Source: DAOTUL01 sp034437435
Lineage (GTDB): Bacteria > Chloroflexota > Anaerolineae > Aggregatilineales > Phototrophicaceae
Assembly (NCBI GenBank): GCA_964417785.1
Contig: CAYQJO010000295.1
Coordinates: 1 to 5,123 of the forward strand
DNA length: 5,123 nucleotides
Reading direction: 5' to 3'
The position numbers and the translations under genes are program-made. Below are positions 1 through 4,318 of the stretch, one piece after another (the first letter of the stretch is position 1; the number at the start of each line of letters is the position of its first letter). Below the pieces are notes generated by a model. The model was not told the DNA's origin. It saw nothing but the letters and a program-made list of their open reading frames with translations, and did not search any database.

Positions 1-143
1 CCATGTTTCACGCCATGTGGAGCATGTTCAACAACCTGTACGGGTCACTGGTGAACCAGCGTGGGTTTTCGTTTGCCGGTTCGGTGGCGGAGGCCCGTAC
101 CCTGCTCCGCAATGAACAGATGGGCCGCACACGCCCGATTTAA
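1..143 (+). CDS. 3' end of an unrecognised protein (partial)
   Basis: The third reading frame is open from the left edge of the window to a TAA at 141-143, giving at least 46 residues that end in RTRPI. An ATG lies at position 3, but no ribosome binding site can be seen before it, so this is most likely the C-terminal part of a longer gene that begins outside the window. The visible residues are an aromatic- and Met-rich segment (FHAMWSMFNNLYG) followed by FAGSVAEARTLLR, which reads like a strand then a helix. A similar ending is seen in STAS/SpoIIAA-like proteins, where a final strand is followed by a 'xEEAxxxL' helix, but this is only a loose resemblance. The gene runs toward the minus-strand DUF4177-type gene, with a 122-base gap between them. 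Confidence 0.5.
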   Translation, partial: MFHAMWSMFNNLYGSLVNQRGFSFAGSVAEARTLLRNEQMGRTRPI

Positions 144-265
144 AACAGCGCAAGCTGCTGCGCCCTACTCTCGCTGATGGGGGAATCACCGGCGGGTCAA
201 ACGTTCGTAGGTTGAGGGCGGAACGGATGTTCACAGCGTTATTTTAAGAACACCCGTTCTCAGTG
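144..265. other. Convergent intergenic gap
   Basis: These 122 bases separate the stop of the left-hand plus-strand gene from the stop of the minus-strand DUF4177-type gene. They contain no convincing coding frame and no classical intrinsic terminator, since no GC-rich stem is followed by a T-run on either strand. Two small hairpins are present: a weak CAGC/GCTG stem with a GCAA loop at 146-157, and an AGAAC/GTTCT stem at 245-262. Confidence 0.6.
245..262 (-). terminator. Small hairpin just after the DUF4177-type gene
   Basis: On the minus strand, three bases after the TGA stop, TGAGAAC and GTTCTTA can pair around a GGGT loop. The stem is seven base pairs with one G-U wobble. That wobble exists only in RNA read from the minus strand, because the plus strand would have an A-C mismatch, so any role fits the acpS-DUF4177 transcript better. 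The hairpin is followed by AAATAACG rather than a U-tract, so it does not meet the intrinsic terminator pattern. It could be a 3'-end stabilising stem or chance. Confidence 0.25.
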
Positions 266-466
266 TCAAGTTCTGATCTGGCGCTTGAACGAAGCTTTCG
301 CGCCGCGTTCCTCCCACTGGAAGCTCACAAGTTCCCAGCCGGCTTTGCCATAAGCGTTGAGCTTCTCGGTGTAGGTGTCGGCATCCATGTAGACATCGAA
401 TTCGGGTGTATTCTGGGCGACGTCGCTGTCAACCAGATAAACTACCAGATATTCCCACTTTTGCAT
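266..466 (-). CDS. Small DUF4177-type protein
   Basis: This encodes a 66-residue protein beginning MQKWEYLVVYL. The start at 466 is chosen because a perfect AGGAGG lies seven bases upstream. An in-frame GTG at 487 has no such site, and the AGGAGG falls inside that longer reading. The layout matches the DUF4177 pattern: an N-terminal KWEYxVV strand, a middle acidic stretch (PEFDVYMDADTYTEKLNAYG), the hallmark GKAGWELVSFQW, and a final basic FKRQ strand. The family is small, probably a compact alpha/beta fold, and has no established function. There is no signal peptide or membrane segment, so the protein should be cytoplasmic. It follows acpS on the same strand with a 38-base gap and is probably co-transcribed with it while being translated independently from its own strong site. 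Confidence 0.88.
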   Translation of the reverse strand: MQKWEYLVVYLVDSDVAQNTPEFDVYMDADTYTEKLNAYGKAGWELVSFQWEERGAKASFKRQIRT

Positions 467-473
467 TGCGTTT

Positions 474-479
474 CCTCCT
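474..479 (-). promoter_or_regulatory. Ribosome binding site that fixes the DUF4177-type start
   Basis: CCTCCT on the plus strand reads AGGAGG on the minus strand, seven bases before the ATG at 466. It decides that start over the in-frame GTG at 487. It lies in the 38-base gap after acpS, so this gene does not depend on coupling to acpS translation. Confidence 0.85.
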
Positions 480-504
480 GTCTCCACAGGTCATTATGAC
501 TCGC

Positions 505-861
505 CTAATCCGCTACCACAACAGCCGCTGCGTAATCGCGGGTGTGAGTCAGGCTGACATCCCACTCAGTCAGACCCAGATCAGCCGCCGCCGCCGCCGC
601 CGCACCATGCAGTACCAGCACCGGACGGGCGTTGTCCAGCCGAATCTCGATTTCAACCCATTTCACCGTCCCGATACCGGTTCCCAACGCCTTAGCGACC
701 GCTTCTTTGGCAGCAATACGGGCGGCCAGCCGGTGCGGCTGCTCACCGCAGTCGGCCCGCTCACCGTCGGTGAAGAAACGGCGCAGGAATCGCTCGCCAA
801 AGCGCTCGATCCCTGCCGCCACCCGCTCGATCTCGATCATGTCAATACCACAGCGCGGCAT
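505..861 (-). CDS. acpS: Holo-[acyl-carrier-protein] synthase
   Basis: AcpS transfers 4'-phosphopantetheine from coenzyme A to the conserved serine of apo-acyl carrier protein, which activates it for fatty acid synthesis in the cytoplasm. The 118-residue length is normal for the family. The N-terminal GIDMIEIERV carries the metal-binding Asp (D7). The central RIAAKEAVAKALGTGIG carries the second metal ligand (E53) in the KEA motif. The C-terminal WDVSLTHTRDYAAAVVVA is the last conserved strand pair. The ATG at 861 is the only plausible start, since the in-frame region back to a TAG has no ATG, GTG or TTG. No Shine-Dalgarno precedes it. The ATG instead shares its A with the TGA of an upstream 12-codon ORF, so translation is probably coupled. 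An uninterrupted run of seven alanines (87-93) is encoded by a GCC/GGC repeat, in a region where family members vary. Confidence 0.96.
   Translation of the reverse strand: MPRCGIDMIEIERVAAGIERFGERFLRRFFTDGERADCGEQPHRLAARIAAKEAVAKALGTGIGTVKWVEIEIRLDNARPVLVLHGAAAAAAADLGLTEWDVSLTHTRDYAAAVVVAD
584..603. repeat. GCC trinucleotide tract inside acpS
   Basis: Six full GCC units plus two further bases form an uninterrupted 20-base microsatellite. On the minus strand it supplies most of the codons for the seven-alanine run of AcpS (residues 87-93). Gain or loss of one unit would keep the frame and only change the number of alanines. Confidence 0.9.
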
Positions 862-899
862 CAGGCGGCTTCCAGAATCCAGTCGGTCAATGCGCTCAT
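861..899 (-). CDS. Twelve-codon leader ORF upstream of acpS
   Basis: This is an ORF of twelve codons, MSALTDWILEAA, ending in TGA. GGAGGG lies seven bases before its ATG, the only good ribosome binding site upstream of acpS. The TGA overlaps the acpS ATG as TGATG, a classical arrangement for termination-reinitiation. The peptide is too short to fold and has no run of one amino acid that would suggest attenuation, and no attenuator-type hairpin is obvious. The likeliest role is to load ribosomes for acpS. The alternative is a degenerate former N-terminus displaced by a frameshift, but the AcpS frame already has its complete conserved start. The strong site and overlap make it believable, though peptide production is not shown. 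Confidence 0.55.
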   Translation of the reverse strand: MSALTDWILEAA

Positions 900-906
900 G
901 ATTCTA

Positions 907-912
907 CCCTCC
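907..912 (-). promoter_or_regulatory. Ribosome binding site of the acpS leader ORF
   Basis: CCCTCC on the plus strand reads GGAGGG on the minus strand, seven bases before the ATG at 899. It is about 46 bases from the acpS ATG, too far to serve acpS directly. This is the main argument that the 12-codon ORF is translated. Confidence 0.7.
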
Positions 913-935
913 AGGCTTGAACGGTTGTTCTATCC

Positions 936-964
936 ATTGTACACCAACTGTCAGCGATTGATAA
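936..964 (-). promoter_or_regulatory. Leftward sigma70-type promoter for the acpS unit
   Basis: Read on the minus strand, TTATCA (964-959, four of six matches to TTGACA) and TACAAT (941-936, five of six matches to TATAAT) are separated by exactly 17 bases. Transcription would start near 929, giving a leader of about 30 bases that contains the GGAGGG and the 12-codon ORF. The -35 box is only fair, so confidence is moderate. It lies on top of the -35 box of the rightward promoter. Confidence 0.55.
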
Positions 965-986
965 GTCAACGGCATCAGGCTACAAT
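958..986 (+). promoter_or_regulatory. Rightward sigma70-type promoter for the FHA operon
   Basis: TTGATA (958-963, five of six matches) and TACAAT (981-986, five of six matches) are separated by 17 bases, the ideal spacing. Transcription would start near 993, about 28 bases before the FHA gene ATG. This is the best promoter match in the intergenic region, and no other is seen ahead of the three-gene operon. Confidence 0.72.
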
Positions 987-1008
987 GTAAAGTTAGAAGG
1001 GTAATATC

Positions 1009-1013
1009 GGGAG
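1009..1013 (+). promoter_or_regulatory. Ribosome binding site of the FHA gene
   Basis: GGGAG lies seven bases before the ATG at 1021. It is the only clear Shine-Dalgarno in the operon, because the two downstream genes lack one at their overlapping starts. Confidence 0.65.
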
Positions 1014-1020
1014 CGAGTCG

Positions 1021-3045
1021 ATGGCGTATGGTCGCCTGGATATTTTCTGGCCCGATGGCCGGATCGAAACCGTCCTGTTGGAGACACCGACCGTCTCGGT
1101 CGGGCGGTCGTCTGGATGCACTATCGTCCTCGATACCGACACCATCTCCCGCTACCACTTCAGCATCACCCACGACAGTGACCAGGTGACGATTTCGGAT
1201 ATGGACTCGGCCAACGGCACCTATGTCGATGGCGTGATCCTCAGAGCCGATGAATCGCGCAGTCTGATGGGTGGTGAGGAATTGCAGATTGGACACCTGC
1301 GCATGATCTACCATGCGGTGGACGATCAACCCACTGTTGCGATGGCGGACGATGAAACCGAAGAGACTCAACATTTCGAGCGTAAAGACCTGGGCTTCAA
1401 AGTCGAGGTCAGTGGTCCGGAGATCGAAGTGCCGCCCGGTGCGCACACTACCATCGACATCGCCATCACCAACCTGAAATCTGAGTCCCGGTATTTTACC
1501 GTGCGGGCAAGCGGCCTGCCAGAAGCGTGGGGGCGCATCAACCGGCCTGATTTGCGCGTCAGTCCACACGAGACAGCGCTGGTACTGCTCAGTGTCAAGC
1601 CGCTGCGCCAGTCGGATAGCAAGCCTGGTCTGTATCCCATCACCCTCATGGTCGCGCTGCGCGATGACGACAGCAGCAAAGTCGAAGCCGAAGTGCAGAT
1701 CAGCATCCTGCCCTACAACGGGTTTGGTATGGCGTTAGGCGCACGCACCATCACCGCTTATGATCCGATCCGGCTGCATGTGATGAACCAGGGCAGTGTC
1801 GAACTGCCAATCTATGTGGCAGGCCGCAGCCAGGACGACTCGCTCCAGATCACTATCCGCGAGCCACAGGTGACGCTGGCACCCGGTGAACGCCGCCTGA
1901 TCCAGGGCGAGGTAGTACCGTCACGGCGGCGCTGGTTTGGGCCAGTGCGGGCGCTGCCCTTCGATCTGCTGGTGCGCTCCGGCGATGAGGCGGCGTTCCT
2001 GGCCGCTGAACGGGGCCGTTACATGGAAGCACCCGTGCTGCCCCGCTGGGCGACCTATACGCTGGCACTGGGGGCTGTTGCAGCGGCGGCACTGTTGATT
2101 TTCGCCATCTATCTGCTTTTACAGCCCGTGCCATCCGATCCCCAGATTACCGGCTTCGAGGTCAGTCAGTCACAGCTTGCCCAGGGCGAACCGCTGGTTG
2201 TGAACTGGACCGTCGCAGACACCGATACCATTGCGATCTGGGTGGATGGCGGGCCGGTGCTGACTGGCCTGCCCGCTGACCAGACGTCAGCCGAGATCGA
2301 GACCGGCACTTATGCCGGTGACATCACCATAGAACTACGCGCCTTCCGCGACGAAGATATGGTATCGCGCTCGCTGCCGGTAAACGTGTATATTCCGCTG
2401 GAATTTATCGATTTTGTGGTTAGTCCGCCTGTGCTGTATCGCCATGTGGTGCAGCCGCTGACCATCATCTGGGAGACGCGAGGGACGGACGAAGTGCGTA
2501 TTCTGGGCCTGGACCGCATCTACGTTGGTGAAGAAGCCCTGCCCCAGGATTATGTACCGGCGGGCCAGATTACGGTGCCAGTTTTGCCGGATGCCATTTT
2601 TACGGTATATCTGTCGGCGGAGAACGCGCTGGGTGAGACGCAGGAGCGCCCATTCCCAATGAATCTGGCCGATTCCGAATGTACGATTGATGCAGCCGTT
2701 TTCGACACGCTGCCGTTGTATGTGACTGAAGGTCTGGCCTTCCGCCCGGTCGATGACGCACAAACTCTTCTCGGCCAAACGTTGATCGTGGATGGCCGCA
2801 CCATGACCGAACCGGTGTGGGTGCGCGGACGGTTGCAACGCCCGGATGGGGAGACAGTATGGTGGCCGTCTGTTGGGTTGAATTGTGAGGGGTTTGACCC
2901 CGCCAATCTGCGCCGGGTCGAAGAGACTGTGCCGCAGATCGCACCGTCACCTACGCCAACTCTGACACCGACCATCACGCCGACATCAACGCCGGCTGCC
3001 ACCCCCACAACCACACCATCCGCAACCCTTTCGACGACACCATGA
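1021..3045 (+). CDS. FHA-domain single-pass membrane protein with Ig-like domains and a Pro/Thr tail
   Basis: This is a 674-residue protein. Residues 5-97 form an FHA domain with the expected phosphothreonine-binding signature: GRS (28-30), SRYH (43-46) and NGTYVDG (65-71). An acidic Thr-containing linker follows (about 101-121). Residues 122-320 look like two successive beta-sandwich domains of the type that opens with 'EVPPGAHTTIDIAITN', as in NEW3/COG1470-like repeats. A transmembrane helix spans about 344-368, with SRRRW and PRW before it, which suggests the N-terminus is inside. Outside, two related Ig-like modules (about 376-456 and 461-548) share the pattern FxVS..L....PLxxxW followed by a short strand. 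A divergent SH3-like region follows (about 553-635, with WVRG, VWWP and Cys 554/622), then a Pro/Thr/Ser tail (642-674). FHA domains bind phosphothreonine peptides; the role proposed here, linking Ser/Thr phosphorylation to the envelope, is inference. It is the first gene of a three-gene operon, and its stop overlaps the next start as ATGA. Confidence 0.9.
   Translation: MAYGRLDIFWPDGRIETVLLETPTVSVGRSSGCTIVLDTDTISRYHFSITHDSDQVTISDMDSANGTYVDGVILRADESRSLMGGEELQIGHLRMIYHAVDDQPTVAMADDETEETQHFERKDLGFKVEVSGPEIEVPPGAHTTIDIAITNLKSESRYFTVRASGLPEAWGRINRPDLRVSPHETALVLLSVKPLRQSDSKPGLYPITLMVALRDDDSSKVEAEVQISILPYNGFGMALGARTITAYDPIRLHVMNQGSVELPIYVAGRSQDDSLQITIREPQVTLAPGERRLIQGEVVPSRRRWFGPVRALPFDLLVRSGDEAAFLAAERGRYMEAPVLPRWATYTLALGAVAAAALLIFAIYLLLQPVPSDPQITGFEVSQSQLAQGEPLVVNWTVADTDTIAIWVDGGPVLTGLPADQTSAEIETGTYAGDITIELRAFRDEDMVSRSLPVNVYIPLEFIDFVVSPPVLYRHVVQPLTIIWETRGTDEVRILGLDRIYVGEEALPQDYVPAGQITVPVLPDAIFTVYLSAENALGETQERPFPMNLADSECTIDAAVFDTLPLYVTEGLAFRPVDDAQTLLGQTLIVDGRTMTEPVWVRGRLQRPDGETVWWPSVGLNCEGFDPANLRRVEETVPQIAPSPTPTLTPTITPTSTPAATPTTTPSATLSTTP
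2941..3042 (+). other. Coding region for a low-complexity Pro/Thr tail
   Basis: The last 33 residues of the FHA protein consist almost entirely of Pro, Thr, Ser and Ala in TPT-like repeats. In extracytoplasmic proteins such stretches usually act as flexible, possibly glycosylated wall-spanning linkers. Here the protein ends inside it, with no distal domain. A similar Pro/Thr stretch in the 302-aa protein two genes downstream does connect to a folded domain. Confidence 0.8.
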
Positions 3046-3413
3046 CTCGATTTCTGGCATCTGTGTTAATCGGACTCGTCCTGGGTACCGCGCTGGGTCT
3101 CTACCTGGGCTGGGTGCAGTTTCCAGTGGAATACGTCAACAGCAGCGCCGATAAACTGGCGCAGGAATATAAAGACGAATACACCGTGATGGTGGCAGCC
3201 GGATTCCTGGAATATGGTGATGTCAATAACGCGGTAGACCGGCTGCGTGTGCTGGGTGTGGAGAACGTCCCGGCATATGTGCAGGAGATCACCGAGCGCT
3301 ACATCACCAACTCGCGTGATGTGGACGATATTCAACGGTTGGTGGCGCTTTCGGACGGTCTGGGCCGCCTGACCCCGATCATGGAACCCTACCGGCTGGT
3401 GAATCGCCAATGA
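3042..3413 (+). CDS. Single-pass membrane protein of unknown function (shorter paralogue)
   Basis: This is a 123-residue protein. Residues 4-26 form a hydrophobic, Gly-rich helix (LIGLVLGTALGLYLGW), best read as an N-terminal membrane anchor with the rest outside; no lipobox or clear cleavage site is seen. The remainder is mostly helical: KLAQEYKDEYTVMVAAGF (39-55), then EYGDVNNAVDRLRVLG, then two more helices. This resembles a short helical-repeat solenoid, but no named family is recognised. The start ATG overlaps the FHA gene stop (ATGA) and has no Shine-Dalgarno, so it is probably translationally coupled. It is clearly related to residues 25-90 of the next protein: EYKDEYTVMVAAGFLEYGDVNNAVDRL aligns with the EEDRDRYLVAVMLDYANTGDLNQTIRRL segment there. 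The function is unknown. The context suggests a partner of the FHA protein. Confidence 0.88.
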   Translation: MTRFLASVLIGLVLGTALGLYLGWVQFPVEYVNSSADKLAQEYKDEYTVMVAAGFLEYGDVNNAVDRLRVLGVENVPAYVQEITERYITNSRDVDDIQRLVALSDGLGRLTPIMEPYRLVNRQ

Positions 3414-4318
3414 GCAGTCCCGCCCGTGAACGCCAGCGGCGCAGCCGTTATGACCGTCCCCGGACTCTGATTTCTTGGTTTGGCCTAATCCTGGGAATCA
3501 TCCTGGGTGTCGGCGGTGGCCTGTATTACACCTGGGAGATCGACCGGGTGGAAGAGGTCGATCTCGCACCCTGGCAGCTTGGCGAGGAAGACCGGGACCG
3601 TTATCTGGTGGCGGTGATGCTGGATTATGCCAATACTGGCGACCTCAACCAGACGATTCGGCGGCTGGTCGAACTGGACCTGGGGATCGATCCGATACAG
3701 GCTGTGGCCGATGTCGCCTGCCGGCTGGCCCGTTCTGGCTATGTAGTGAGCAGCGGTGATTTGTGGGCCGTGCGCAGCATGATGACCTTCTACCAGTCGC
3801 AGGGCAAAAGCAGTTGTGCCGACCAGTTGATCCCGGTGGACGACAGCCAGTTGACCCCGATTGTCACGGCGATTTTGCCGACGCCGACTTTGCGCCCCCC
3901 GGCGACCAAGACCCCGACGCCAGAAGGCACCCGTGCGCCCTCACCGACGCCGCCACCGGCCTTCGTGGCGACCAGCCCGCCCAACCGCGCCTTCGATCTG
4001 GTGGATGTGCGCACATTTTGCAGCGCCGAGCTTTCCGGTATCATCGAAGTGCGCGTGCTGGACTTCAACAGCCAGGGTGTGCCAGGCCAACCGCTGCGGG
4101 TCCGCTGGGACAGCGGCCAGAGCAATTTCTTCACCGGCCTCAAGCCGGAGCGTGGTCCGGGCTATGCCGATTTCGAGATGGAAGCCGGACGCGCTTATAT
4201 CATTGAGATGCCGGGATTATCCGATCCCTCACCCTCACCGCTGGTCGCCAGCCCGTGCTTCACCGAAGGCGGTCAGGAAGCGGTCACCTCCTACCGGGTG
4301 GCCTTCCGGGGTGGTTAG
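3410..4318 (+). CDS. Single-pass membrane protein with helical region, Pro/Thr linker and C-terminal Ig-like domain (longer paralogue)
   Basis: This is a 302-residue protein. A basic N-terminus (RERQRRSRYDRPR) precedes a transmembrane helix at about 20-41, so the N-terminus should be cytoplasmic. Residues 45-145 are helical and start with a segment paralogous to the preceding 123-aa protein (LGEEDRDRYLVAVMLDYANT followed by GDLNQTIRRLVEL). A Pro/Thr/Ala linker spans about 156-190. Residues 196-299 form a beta-rich domain bounded by Cys204 and Cys283, with GVPGQPLRVRWDSGQ, FFTGLKPERGPGYADF and a final strand YRVAF. This resembles carboxypeptidase-regulatory/Ig-like beta sandwiches that recur in Chloroflexota surface proteins, and a disulfide between the two Cys is plausible outside the cell. 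The gene overlaps the previous one by ATGA without a Shine-Dalgarno. The molecular function is unknown; binding of a surface ligand or the wall is a guess. Confidence 0.9.
   Translation: MSSPARERQRRSRYDRPRTLISWFGLILGIILGVGGGLYYTWEIDRVEEVDLAPWQLGEEDRDRYLVAVMLDYANTGDLNQTIRRLVELDLGIDPIQAVADVACRLARSGYVVSSGDLWAVRSMMTFYQSQGKSSCADQLIPVDDSQLTPIVTAILPTPTLRPPATKTPTPEGTRAPSPTPPPAFVATSPPNRAFDLVDVRTFCSAELSGIIEVRVLDFNSQGVPGQPLRVRWDSGQSNFFTGLKPERGPGYADFEMEAGRAYIIEMPGLSDPSPSPLVASPCFTEGGQEAVTSYRVAFRGG
4315..4318. other. Interlocked convergent stop codons
   Basis: The four bases TTAG contain TAG (4316-4318) ending the plus-strand 302-aa gene and, on the minus strand, TAA (4317-4315) ending the propeller gene. 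There is no intergenic space and no terminator between them, so transcripts of the two units probably overlap at their 3' ends. Confidence 0.9.

Noticed and set aside
146..163. Hairpin near the stop of the left-hand gene as a terminator
   Set aside because: The possible stems (CAGC/GCTG or GCGCA/TGCGC) are only four or five pairs, exclude each other, and have no T-run after them.
467..487. GTG at 487 as the start of the DUF4177-type gene
   Set aside because: It has no ribosome binding site and would place the strong AGGAGG inside the coding region. The ATG at 466 has ideal spacing and gives the typical family N-terminus.
936..970. TTGACT (970-965 region, minus strand) as the -35 of the acpS promoter
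   Set aside because: A better hexamer than TTATCA lies there, but the spacing to TACAAT would be about 22 bases, too long for sigma70. The 17-base alternative was preferred.
406..990. Plus-strand frame of 194 codons across acpS
   Set aside because: It is antisense to acpS, contains an artificial arginine run from the GCC tract, and runs through the divergent promoter.
904..1569. Long minus-strand open frame opposite the start of the FHA gene
   Set aside because: It lies antisense to a clear FHA domain, crosses the promoter region, and has no recognisable domain or ribosome binding site.
2335..3014. Several overlapping minus-strand frames opposite the FHA ectodomain and tail
   Set aside because: They are mutually overlapping shadows with skewed composition (for example a Val/Gly-rich frame that mirrors the Pro/Thr codons).
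2941..3042. Repeat array such as CRISPR or a tandem repeat element
   Set aside because: The repetition is the codon-level echo of a Pro/Thr-rich protein tail, with no fixed-length repeat or spacer structure.
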